A stretch of DNA of 14,455 nt. Origin: Actinomycetota bacterium (GTDB lineage: Bacteria; Cyanobacteriota; Vampirovibrionia; Obscuribacterales; Obscuribacteraceae). The stretch is taken from the NCBI GenBank assembly GCA_903970355.1, contig CAJCIF010000427.1, positions 1-14,455 of the forward strand, in the 5' to 3' direction. Positions 6,416-13,242 of this stretch are shown here, piece after piece. The translations under genes and the position numbers were made by a program. The notes beneath the pieces are model-generated. The model did not search any database and was not told where the DNA came from. It saw only the letters and a list, made by a program, of their open reading frames with translations. The number at the start of each line of letters is the position of its first letter. The first letter of the stretch is position 1.

Positions 6416-7254
6416 CGTCGCTTCTCGCTTGATTGGACATGGACTGGCTGCAGCTCAAGCTGTTCTTCTGGTGCTGTGGCAAATGGAGATTGCGGGCTGA
6501 ACGGAGAGTTCGGGTTGTACGAAGTATGTTCGTTGACGTTGTAAGCGAGTCCGACCTTTTTCAGCATTTTGATGATGAACCAGCACAAATCGAATTCGAA
6601 AGGAAGTAGACCTGTACGAGCCGAACCCGGGTAAGCATGGTGGTTGTTGTGCCAACCTTCTCCCATAGCCAGGATACCCATAGCCCAAAAGTTGGTGCTA
6701 TTGTCGGTGGTACCATACGTCTTGTAACCAAGAAACGGTATGTGGCAAAGCGTGTTTACGAAAAGCGGAATTTGCTGCACGATAATGCCGGCAAGCACAC
6801 TTGCGAGAGCTACTTGCCACCCAAACAACAGCCAGAGAATACCTCTGAAGCCGAAGCCTATAGCTGAGTTGGTGAGGTGAGCTTTCTTGATGTCACCACC
6901 GCGCTCTAGAAATCGGTAAATAGGATCGTTAATTAGATCGACAGTTTGACGGGCTGGATCAAGATAATCCGGATAGGTTCTTCTGAAAAACCAACCACTG
7001 TGCGCACGCCAGAAACCATACTTCGGTGAATGCGGATCTAGCTCTGTATCTACATAGCGGTGGTGAGCACGATGATTGGTAACCCACCAGATAGGCGAAC
7101 TCATGAATCCGAGATAGCCAGCGCCGACGAAAAAATATTCAACCGCTTTCGAGCATTTGAAAGAACGGTGAGACAATAATCGGTGATATCCAATACCGAT
7201 ACCAGTACCATGCCAGATATAGAAAATTACGAATAATATCCAGAACTCTGTCAC
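6412..7254 (-). CDS. Membrane fatty-acid desaturase, delta-9/DesC-like
   Basis: This integral membrane di-iron enzyme introduces a cis double bond into acyl chains (CoA-, ACP- or lipid-linked), increasing membrane fluidity. The three histidine boxes are intact in 280 residues: HRLLSH (24-29), HRAHH (61-65) and HNNHH (202-206). His171 of the NTLCH segment is present, as is the typical YGTTDNS (180-186). Family context such as TELDPHSP (70-77) and EGWHNNHHAYPGSAR (199-213) places it with delta-9 desaturases of cyanobacteria and stearoyl-CoA desaturases. The start is GTG at 7254 with AAGGAG 6 nt upstream. An in-frame stop 15 nt upstream rules out a longer N-terminus, so the extra N-terminal membrane span of many relatives is absent. 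The C-terminal 40 residues are polar and low in complexity. It lies downstream of the histidine kinase/thioredoxin pair on the same strand, after a 249-nt gap that could hold its own promoter. Confidence 0.93.
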   Translation of the reverse strand: MTEFWILFVIFYIWHGTGIGIGYHRLLSHRSFKCSKAVEYFFVGAGYLGFMSSPIWWVTNHRAHHRYVDTELDPHSPKYGFWRAHSGWFFRRTYPDYLDPARQTVDLINDPIYRFLERGGDIKKAHLTNSAIGFGFRGILWLLFGWQVALASVLAGIIVQQIPLFVNTLCHIPFLGYKTYGTTDNSTNFWAMGILAMGEGWHNNHHAYPGSARTGLLPFEFDLCWFIIKMLKKVGLAYNVNEHTSYNPNSPFSPQSPFATAPEEQLELQPVHVQSSEKRR

Positions 7255-7503
7255 GTCTCTCTCCTTTTACCTATTTACGTCGAAGGAACGCAGATAGACT
7301 CGATGTTGCAATGTTAGTGGTTATTGCTCAAAGAGATTGTGAACTTTACGAATTGTCCCGGTTAATCTCTCAAATCTTTACGCAATTAATGTGCGGCTGG
7401 TTAAGGGTTGGCCACCCAGATATCAACACATACTGAGCAATTGCGTAGCTTCACAAGCGGTGATTCTCTCTTCCCTCCTCGGTTCATGTATTTTCTGGAC
7501 TTT
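7255..7503. promoter_or_regulatory. Desaturase upstream region
   Basis: This 249-nt gap contains no gene. It holds an AGAGATT/AATCTCT inverted repeat (7332-7338 and 7364-7370, 25-nt loop) and an ACGCAATT/AATTGCGT pair (7380-7387 and 7439-7446, 51 nt apart). AAGGAG for the desaturase lies at 7261-7266 read on the minus strand. No convincing terminator follows the thioredoxin gene, so read-through into the desaturase is possible. A dedicated promoter is expected but not clearly visible. Confidence 0.4.
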
Positions 7504-7941
7504 TCATTTGGTGTTTAGCACCGCATCTATGCTTGAAACGTAGGTTTGTTTGGGATTGGCCCCAAATAGCTCTTTTACACACTTGGCTTTGCTATTGAAA
7601 ATGCCCACACATGGGAAGCTGTCTTTGTATAGGGCAAAGAAAGAACTCAGTTTCATTGACGAGGCGAGCTTGCGAGATTGGACCACATCCTTGTGGTCGG
7701 TAACATCGAGATCTACGAAGTTTACCTTGCCTTTGTATTGTTTCTGAAGATCGCCGACTATAGGACTGACTTTTTGGCAGATCGGGCAATCGCGTGAATG
7801 AATAAATACAACCGTAGCATCAGTTTGTGGTGCCTTGCTCACTTCAGGCGGAATTGGCTCCGCGACCGTTGTTGCGGCACAAATAAAAGGCAAAACAATC
7901 ACCATTGCCGTAAATAGGATAATCCGAATATATCTATGCAT
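7504..7941 (-). CDS. Exported thioredoxin-like protein (CPIC)
   Basis: From ATG 7941 the product has 145 residues. A TTG at 7950 would add three residues, but its AGCAGG is directly adjacent, whereas the same GCAGG is 9 nt before the ATG. A signal peptide or N-terminal anchor (about 1-28, IRIILFTAMVIVLPFICAATTVA) sends it to the periplasm. The thioredoxin fold begins near residue 41: ATVVFIHSRDCPICQKVSP carries the redox pair Cys52-Pro-Ile-Cys55. The likely cis-proline is Pro110 in SFPCVGIF. Cys111 directly after it and Cys121 form an unusual second cysteine pair. Thioredoxins of this type reduce or exchange disulfides outside the cytoplasm; the partner is not known. The start overlaps the end of the histidine kinase by 8 nt, so the genes are translationally coupled and probably linked in function. 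Confidence 0.85.
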   Translation of the reverse strand: MHRYIRIILFTAMVIVLPFICAATTVAEPIPPEVSKAPQTDATVVFIHSRDCPICQKVSPIVGDLQKQYKGKVNFVDLDVTDHKDVVQSRKLASSMKLSSFFALYKDSFPCVGIFNSKAKCVKELFGANPKQTYVSSIDAVLNTK

Positions 7942-9970
7942 TGGTTTCAACCTGCTCGTGCTGTGATTCTAAGAGGTCTTCGCTTTTCAGTGGTGCAAAG
8001 CGAACTGTTTTTAATTGTTCGTCCATAGTTGCCTGAATCTCCAGACTACAGGGTAATTCAAACCAGAATGTTGTACCTTCGCCTACTGTACTTTCTAGAT
8101 TGATCTCACCTTTATGTTGCTCGACTATCGCTTTAGAAATGGCTAAGCCAAGCCCGGTTCCCTTCATTGTACGACCTGCAGCCAGCTGTCCGAACTTGCT
8201 GAATAACTTATGAACGTCCGATGGTTGGATTCCCGGTCCCTGGTCGGAAACAAGGAATCGCATACGTCTTAGATTTCGAGCCTTTAATACACTAATCTGC
8301 ACAGTACTTTTCTCGGGCGCGAATTTAATTGCATTGGAAATTAGATTCGTTAATACCTGAACTATTCTGTCTGCATCCGCAGAAATGGGATCATCATTGT
8401 CAACAACAGTACGAATCGTGACCTCTTTCTTCTCCGCCATGGATCTCAGCCCATCTGCCGCAATTTGAATGAGGGTATGCGGCTGCACAGATTGTAATTC
8501 GAGATCAAAATGGCCGTCTTCTATTCGCTTCACATCGAGCAAATCATTGATGAGGCGAATCAAACGATCGATGTTGTTGTCCGCAATTTCAAGCAACCGC
8601 TTACCTGCATCCGGGAGTTGGTGAGACATTTTAGATATCAACATCTTGGCAGACAAGTGAATAGATGTGAGTGGCGAGCGCAATTCATGAGAAACGGTCG
8701 AATAAAATTCGCGATAGCGCTGTTCGATTTCTTTTCGTTCTGTGATGTCTCTTATAAATGCGCAAATAAGAGTGTGTCCCTCTGCTGTAATGGGAAATAG
8801 CGATATTTCAACTGGAAATTCGTGCCCATCCCGGTGACAAGCCACTGATTCAACGGGCTGGGAGGGAATTGCATCGTTGTTCTCCGTAGTGAATTCATTT
8901 ACTGCACTCCGGGCGTTATCGACAAAACGCGTTGGCACAATAAGCTCGAATACTGAACGACCAATTGCCTCGTCGCGAGACCATCCAAACGTAAACTCCG
9001 ATCGATCATTCCAGTCTCGAACCAGTCCAGCAGCGTCGATCGCAACAAACGCGTCAATTGCTTGTTGAATTACCAGCCGTGTGCGCAGTTCGCTTTGACG
9101 AAATCTGTTTACCGCTTCTAATCTAGCCCGATCTGTCTTTTCAATAGACCAGGCGCAAAGAAGAATGAGGATAACAAAAACAGCGACAATCCCCATTACA
9201 ACCAGAGTGATGCTCGCCTCCGGTGGAATTTGTGCTTTTTCAAGCTGTATTTTTGCCCAGCTTGCCAAGACAGGAATTACGAGACAGGCTGGCACGAGCC
9301 AGCGTGCCACGACACCGCCTGCATTTTTACTGGCCATAAGGGACATGATGCCAGCCTGGGGATTGGCTAAAAATACAGCGGAGCACAGAACCGCAAATGT
9401 TGAACCACCGACGATGCTAATACGGGCACAGGACATAAAAGCGCAAAAGGTGTCTATTTTGAGAAGCACTCCCAGCAAAGTCATCATGGAAATGAGCATT
9501 GCACCAAATGCCAATATTTCGGTTGGATAAATGTTTCGGATTTTGACCTTCATGAGCAAAAGAGCCGTGCCGATTAAAACAAGACCCACTGCGTCACTCG
9601 GCGCTATGCCAACGAGCTCGGCCGCTTCCACACCACCTATGTTTATTCCGGCAAGGACATTCGCCATCTCCAGCCCGAAAAAATATCGGCCTATGTTTAG
9701 TAGAGGCAAAGCCAATCCAACAACACAAATGAAATAACCAAGGGGTCGCGAAATCTTGGCAAACCGATCGTCGAGTTGGCAAAACAACGAAATGCCAAAG
9801 CAAATCAACGTTATTGCAAACCCGCTGGTGCCCAGTTGCAGAGCTTCAACATCAAACAGATTGCCGACGAGCACCAAAATGCCGACAGCGGATAAAAGAA
9901 TAGCGGCAATGCGAGAAGACCTGCGAAATGTTTTCTCGAGAAGAAAGTCGGTGTGTCTGTCTGTATCCAT
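7934..9970 (-). CDS. Membrane PAS-domain sensor histidine kinase, 8 TM
   Basis: The 678-residue kinase begins with eight predicted membrane spans (about 21-39, 49-66, 76-98, 124-140, 151-171, 184-202, 223-239, 254-274), a MASE-like sensory region. A PAS domain follows (about 298-412, ending in the typical FIRDITERKEIEQ). The dimerisation/phosphoacceptor domain has H-box FYSTVSHELRSPLTSI with His428. The ATPase domain carries the N box TNLISNAIKF (Asn542/Asn546), G1 DQGPG (576-580), F box LFSKFGQ (589-595) and G2 GTGLGLAI (604-611). It lacks a receiver domain and HAMP domain. It should autophosphorylate on His428 and pass phosphate to an unlinked response regulator, since none is nearby. With an even number of spans, the loop with Cys176 and Cys181 (FCAFMSCAR) should face the periplasm, where the overlapping downstream gene places a CPIC thioredoxin. 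GGGGAA lies 12 nt before the ATG. Confidence 0.93.
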   Translation of the reverse strand: MDTDRHTDFLLEKTFRRSSRIAAILLSAVGILVLVGNLFDVEALQLGTSGFAITLICFGISLFCQLDDRFAKISRPLGYFICVVGLALPLLNIGRYFFGLEMANVLAGINIGGVEAAELVGIAPSDAVGLVLIGTALLLMKVKIRNIYPTEILAFGAMLISMMTLLGVLLKIDTFCAFMSCARISIVGGSTFAVLCSAVFLANPQAGIMSLMASKNAGGVVARWLVPACLVIPVLASWAKIQLEKAQIPPEASITLVVMGIVAVFVILILLCAWSIEKTDRARLEAVNRFRQSELRTRLVIQQAIDAFVAIDAAGLVRDWNDRSEFTFGWSRDEAIGRSVFELIVPTRFVDNARSAVNEFTTENNDAIPSQPVESVACHRDGHEFPVEISLFPITAEGHTLICAFIRDITERKEIEQRYREFYSTVSHELRSPLTSIHLSAKMLISKMSHQLPDAGKRLLEIADNNIDRLIRLINDLLDVKRIEDGHFDLELQSVQPHTLIQIAADGLRSMAEKKEVTIRTVVDNDDPISADADRIVQVLTNLISNAIKFAPEKSTVQISVLKARNLRRMRFLVSDQGPGIQPSDVHKLFSKFGQLAAGRTMKGTGLGLAISKAIVEQHKGEINLESTVGEGTTFWFELPCSLEIQATMDEQLKTVRFAPLKSEDLLESQHEQVETNA

Positions 9971-10045
9971 ACACTAGTAAAGTTCCCCAAATCGCTTCCG
10001 GGTAAGCAGTTTTGCCCCAAATGAACGTAAATTTGGCGTGAAAAT

Positions 10046-10066
10046 GGGCATGGCAGTGCCATGCCC
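10046..10066. repeat. Perfect 10-bp palindrome, REP-like or terminator
   Basis: GGGCATGGCA and TGCCATGCCC pair perfectly around a single G. The right arm continues as CCCTAC (to 10070), giving TGCCATGCCCCTAC, the form of one arm of the GTAGGGGC...GCCCCTAC palindromes scattered through many bacterial genomes. On the minus strand the hairpin is followed by ATTTTC and lies 24 nt after the stop of the TPR gene at 10090, so it may also end that transcript. The T-run is short, so termination would be weak. Confidence 0.6.
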
Positions 10067-10089
10067 CTACGTTAAACACCGTTGTGCCC

Positions 10090-10611
10090 TTACCTCAGCC
10101 CAAGACGATTTCGCGCTGACCAAACAGCTTCTTTCGCGTCCATGTTAGCTGGATCTATGAGGAGTGCCTTTTCAGCCTCTTTTAACGATTTGCTATATAG
10201 ACTTTCGCAGTTGTAAATCCAGGCGCGTTCGCTATAAGCCTCCGAATATTTCGGGTTCAACTTGATTGCGATATTTAGTTCTTTTATGGCCTTGGCATAC
10301 TCACAATGGTCGCGAAAAAGGCTTCTGCCTTTTTCATAGTGTTCCGCCCATGGTGAAAGTTTTGTTTGCCATACATCTGGAGAAGCTTTCAGTGAATTGA
10401 TTTCATCACTCGTAAGCGGTTGCAGAGTTTGGATCGGTACCTCTGACTTTGTTTTGGTCTCATGTTTTTCGTCAGACATGAACTGCTGGACCAATAATGC
10501 AGAGACAATCGCCAAGAGTAGATGTTTACTCCATACTAACGTTTTAGATGGCCCATTCTTCCAAGGTGGACTCGCTCTATAAAATGTGGCACGATGAGTC
10601 AAGCTCGCCAC
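10090..10611 (-). CDS. Membrane-anchored TPR protein
   Basis: The 173-residue protein has a short basic N-terminus, one membrane span (about 28-44, WSKHLLLAIVSALLVQQF) and then a polar linker. A C-terminal TPR region (about 90-170) contains YAKAIKELNIAIKLNPKYSEAY and SLKEAEKALLIDPANMDA, two clear units plus flanking helices. The charge pattern suggests an anchor rather than a cleaved signal, with the TPRs outside the cytoplasm. It starts with GTG, supported by AGGAG 9 nt upstream (10621-10625). Cys103 and Cys135 could form a disulfide outside the cytoplasm. It lies 119 nt upstream of the histidine kinase on the same strand, separated by a strong hairpin, so cotranscription is uncertain. It resembles the larger exported TPR protein at 4072 in its repeats. 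Confidence 0.82.
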   Translation of the reverse strand: MASLTHRATFYRASPPWKNGPSKTLVWSKHLLLAIVSALLVQQFMSDEKHETKTKSEVPIQTLQPLTSDEINSLKASPDVWQTKLSPWAEHYEKGRSLFRDHCEYAKAIKELNIAIKLNPKYSEAYSERAWIYNCESLYSKSLKEAEKALLIDPANMDAKEAVWSARNRLGLR

Positions 10612-10660
10612 GACAAATATCTCCTGGCCGCAATTGATTACAGTTCTTCAATCATAATTC

Positions 10661-10696
10661 CACCTAACGAATACGTGGTTTACCTATTCGTTGGTG
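10661..10696. repeat. 12-bp stem-loop with one bulge
   Basis: CACCTAACGAATA (10661-10673) and TATTCGTTGGTG (10685-10696) pair over 12 bp with a single bulged T at 10665 and an 11-nt loop. It lies about 50-85 nt upstream of the GTG of the membrane-anchored TPR gene, read on the minus strand. It could be a leader RNA structure, an operator or the end of a small RNA. No T-tract follows on either strand. Confidence 0.55.
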
Positions 10697-11022
10697 CTGT
10701 GTAAAAGTTCGAGTCATCAGGGAAGCGACGATATCAGATTCTTTTCAATGCATTCAACATTGGAAAATTCCGCGCCACAAAAATTTCGTCTTAGGTGTTC
10801 TGCTCTTATAGTTGTTTCAAAAAACTAGACACATCAGTTCTTGGAGCCATCGGTGAAGCTTTCACTTAGTGACATTTATTCTCAATTAATTGCGCCAGAG
10901 CTTATGGCCTTGCATTCACAAAGTCAACAATTGACAACACGAGCAAAATGCCATGCTTAGAGCTAAGTACTCAGCAATTAGTTAATGCCAGAAATGGTAT
11001 TTGTTAACATTCAGTCGCAATA

Positions 11023-11049
11023 ACAAATATTCCAAGTGACAATATTTGT
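11023..11049. repeat. 9-bp AT-rich inverted repeat
   Basis: ACAAATATT (11023-11031) and AATATTTGT (11041-11049) are exact reverse complements with a 9-nt spacer. The repeat lies 23 nt past the stop of the patatin gene. Its AT-only core makes a stable terminator unlikely; a protein-binding site or 3'-end structure is possible. Confidence 0.4.
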
Positions 11050-11072
11050 AGCAACTAATTCAGCCAATCTCT

Positions 11073-12170
11073 TTATGGATTAGGAACTGCATTTAAAAGC
11101 AATAGCAATTCCGGCATCGAATCCGATGTTGCTTTCTCGCCACTGGCAATCGTACGGCGAAGAATTTCTTTGTCTTTAGTATCTGGTGGAGTTCCGATGA
11201 TCTCCTCCGGATAAATTACAAAATCGGCTTGTTCGATGTGATGCTTGTCTATTTCTGCTTCCATAATGTCTGTAATTCGCCCCGCGAATGCTGCAAGATT
11301 TTTAAATTTTCGCTTGGGTTCACATTCGATAGGCGCATCAGCGACAACGCCAATCACAAAACGCGCTCCCAGTGCTTTAGCACAGTTTGTGGGTAGATTG
11401 GATCTCAATCCACCATCCACAAAGAGCCTGTCTCCTAATTGTACGGGCCGCACCAGTGGTGGTATTGCGCTGCTAGCCACCACAGCCTCCGTTACATCAC
11501 CTTTATTAAGGATGCAACTGTTTCCCCTTTTCAAATCTGTTGCAACAGCAGCAAAGGGAATTTTCAATTCAGAAAAGTTTTCGGGTAATTTTTCGTGTAG
11601 AAACTTTCGCAAGTGATCCCCACGCGTAAGGCCGGGGTATCGCGGTCTACCTATTCTCAACAATTTTGATATGGGTGTACCAATTATCCGTATTGGGACA
11701 GAGGGCACCATTGCACGTTGCAAAGTTCCGTCCATAACTATGGTTTGAATATCGTCTAACGGGATTCCTGCTGCATAAAGAGATCCAATAATAGCCCCTG
11801 CACTTGTACCTACTATGTAGTCGATTTTGATGTGGTTCTGTTCAAGCACTCGAAGAACACCAATCTGTGCGAATGCCTTAGCGCCACCACCAGATAGAGC
11901 GACAACAACTCTGGGTTTATTAGTTGGAACTACCGGCTTATCCCGAAGATAGGCATCGCTAGGATCTACCTGGTTCTTGCTATTGCTTTTACGTCTCGGT
12001 GGAATTGCAGCCGCTTCATCAATAGGAGGCGCAAGCGCTGCTCTTGCTTTAGCGCGACCGTCTATCTTATCCAGTGCTGAAGATGCAGCATTGGCTTTAA
12101 CGGACAATTGCAGAGTTCCAATTGAAAGACACAAAAGAAACGCTCTAAAATAGTTCATTTTGGAATTCAT
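11073..12170 (-). CDS. Exported patatin-like phospholipase (RssA-type)
   Basis: The 365-residue protein has an N-terminal signal peptide (about 1-28, YFRAFLLCLSIGTLQLSVKANA), a low-complexity linker rich in Ala, Pro and basic residues (about 29-85) and a patatin domain (about 86-300). Catalytic elements are complete: oxyanion loop SGGGAKAFAQIG (93-104), nucleophile GTSAG with Ser123, and the dyad Asp252 in VDGGLRSNLP. Members are Ser-Asp lipid acyl hydrolases acting on phospholipids or other acyl esters. Here the enzyme would work outside the cytoplasm, possibly at the envelope. The start is ATG 12170 or the in-frame ATG four codons later; neither has a good ribosome binding site. It is divergent from the SLH lipoprotein gene, sharing a 143-nt promoter region. 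There is no POTRA or outer-membrane barrel domain, unlike PlpD-type secreted patatins. Confidence 0.92.
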   Translation of the reverse strand: MNSKMNYFRAFLLCLSIGTLQLSVKANAASSALDKIDGRAKARAALAPPIDEAAAIPPRRKSNSKNQVDPSDAYLRDKPVVPTNKPRVVVALSGGGAKAFAQIGVLRVLEQNHIKIDYIVGTSAGAIIGSLYAAGIPLDDIQTIVMDGTLQRAMVPSVPIRIIGTPISKLLRIGRPRYPGLTRGDHLRKFLHEKLPENFSELKIPFAAVATDLKRGNSCILNKGDVTEAVVASSAIPPLVRPVQLGDRLFVDGGLRSNLPTNCAKALGARFVIGVVADAPIECEPKRKFKNLAAFAGRITDIMEAEIDKHHIEQADFVIYPEEIIGTPPDTKDKEILRRTIASGEKATSDSMPELLLLLNAVPNP

Positions 12171-12313
12171 ACTTAGACGGTTGACTGCGCTTGCATGTAA
12201 TTGTTGCAGGAATCGTCTCGTCCATTCCTCTATTGAATTAATCCGACTTTATTTTGATTCCTCCTAATCTTCCGGCTGGGCTCGTGGAAGTCTTTGACAT
12301 GGAGGAGAAAATC
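12171..12313. promoter_or_regulatory. Divergent promoter region, patatin/SLH lipoprotein
   Basis: This 143-nt region lies between divergent starts. GGAGGAG at 12301-12307 is a near-ideal ribosome binding site 6 nt before ATG 12314 and decides that start over an upstream in-frame ATG at 12254. AT-rich tracts (TTGAATTAATC, TTTATTTTGATT) near 12233-12260 may include a promoter, but no well-spaced -35/-10 pair is clear. Confidence 0.5.
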
Positions 12314-13171
12314 ATGTTTGAAAAAAACTATTTCCAAGCAATTGCGGCCAGCATTTCGCTCATGACTCTGGCAGGCTGCGCGAATGCAGTACATGATTCG
12401 TTATGGAAGAGTTCCAATGCCCAACTGGATCAGAAGATGCAAGTATTGCAAAACGAAAATCAGCAATTAGTGGAAAAACTTGCTACACGAGCACCGCTAG
12501 TTTCACCATCTCCCAGCCAATATGCTAATTCGGTGTCCTTGACGGATATTGATGGAGTTGACGGCACGCAGGACATAATGGATTTGGCAAAGCTTGGAGT
12601 ACTTGACACGACCGGCGGCAAATTCGACCCTTATAAACCGATAACGCGAGCACAGTATGTTTGCTGGCTCGTCGCAACCAACAACATATACTTTGCAAAC
12701 TCTCCGAAGAATTTTATACACCCCGCAAATGCCGGCACGACTCCTACCTTTACGGATGTTCCGGCTTCTTATCCTGGTTTCAAGTGGATTCAAGGATTAG
12801 CAAATGCCGGCTACATAGTGGGCATGGATGCCACTCACTTTCTGCCCGACCAGCCTATTACTCGTGAAGAAATGATTGCTATAAAGGCACAAGTCGACGA
12901 AGGAGGTCCAATTGCTTCCGATGCTGGATTACGCACATTCATTCATGTGAGCGATTCTGATGCAATTGACACTGCCTACCTTGGACCGGTTCACGAGGAT
13001 TACAGTGTGAGAACTACAAATAACATCGCACGCATCTGGGGTAATACCAAAGTGTTCCATCCAAAGCAAGCTTTAACGCGCGCTGAAGCTGCTATGTCAC
13101 TGAGCAAAATAGGATCTGCTGGCGATCGCCATGCCACGGTTGCCGAGTGCCTAACCAAATCGAACGGCTGA
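12314..13171 (+). CDS. SLH-domain lipoprotein with coiled coil
   Basis: From ATG 12314 the product has 285 residues. It starts with a lipoprotein signal peptide ending in the lipobox LAGC, so Cys22 should carry the lipid anchor. A short coiled coil (about 33-57, AQLDQKMQVLQNENQQLVEKL) leads into three SLH units. SLH1 is at about 77-122 (KFDPYKPITRAQY), SLH2 at about 146-193 (FTDVPASYP...ITREEM) and SLH3 at about 209-266 (VFHPKQALTRAEAAMSL). SLH domains bind cell-wall polymers linked to peptidoglycan, so this protein probably tethers a membrane to the wall. In cyanobacteria and relatives SLH plus coiled coil usually precedes an OprB-type porin barrel; here there is no barrel and the anchor is lipid. 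The central SLH units are the most typical, SLH1 and SLH3 are divergent. A HIP1 octamer lies near the 3' end. Confidence 0.88.
   Translation: MFEKNYFQAIAASISLMTLAGCANAVHDSLWKSSNAQLDQKMQVLQNENQQLVEKLATRAPLVSPSPSQYANSVSLTDIDGVDGTQDIMDLAKLGVLDTTGGKFDPYKPITRAQYVCWLVATNNIYFANSPKNFIHPANAGTTPTFTDVPASYPGFKWIQGLANAGYIVGMDATHFLPDQPITREEMIAIKAQVDEGGPIASDAGLRTFIHVSDSDAIDTAYLGPVHEDYSVRTTNNIARIWGNTKVFHPKQALTRAEAAMSLSKIGSAGDRHATVAECLTKSNG
13122..13129. repeat. HIP1-type octamer GCGATCGC
   Basis: An exact GCGATCGC within the longer palindrome GGCGATCGCC (13121-13130), near the 3' end of the SLH lipoprotein gene. It is the second copy in the window. Confidence 0.5.
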
Positions 13172-13242
13172 ACTGGAACTTCAAGGGCTGATGGACGTCG
13201 TTTTGCTGAAGAGTCCGTGACACAGGCGGTTCAAAATTTACG

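Larger units (their letters stand above)
10612..11072. other. 461-nt gene-free, AT-rich region with hairpins
   Basis: I find no credible coding frame on either strand. The region is AT-rich and separates the patatin gene from the TPR gene, both on the minus strand. It holds the 12-bp bulged hairpin at 10661-10696 near the TPR gene start and a 9-bp AT-rich inverted repeat at 11023-11049 just past the patatin stop. It probably contains the promoter of the TPR gene and the 3' end of the patatin transcript. A small RNA is possible but unproven. Confidence 0.5.

Noticed and set aside
7942..7950. TTG start for the thioredoxin-like protein
   Set aside because: The candidate ribosome binding site touches the TTG, while it is well spaced for the ATG at 7941; only three residues differ.
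9165..9530. 121-residue open frame on the plus strand
   Set aside because: It is antisense to the membrane region of the histidine kinase and has no recognisable motif or ribosome binding site.
10612..11072. tRNA, CRISPR repeats or a hidden gene in the gene-free gap
   Set aside because: No cloverleaf, no spaced direct repeats and no sustained open frame were found on either strand.
11245..11616. 123-residue open frame on the plus strand
   Set aside because: It is antisense to the patatin domain, whose catalytic motifs are intact on the minus strand.
12254..12313. Upstream in-frame start for the SLH lipoprotein
   Set aside because: The ATG at 12314 has GGAGGAG at ideal distance and begins a proper lipoprotein signal; starting at 12254 would bury the signal peptide behind 20 residues.
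13191..13220. Nine-codon mini frame before the acyl-CoA synthetase
   Set aside because: It is very short, has no supported ribosome binding site and is not in frame with the synthetase; chance occurrence is likely.
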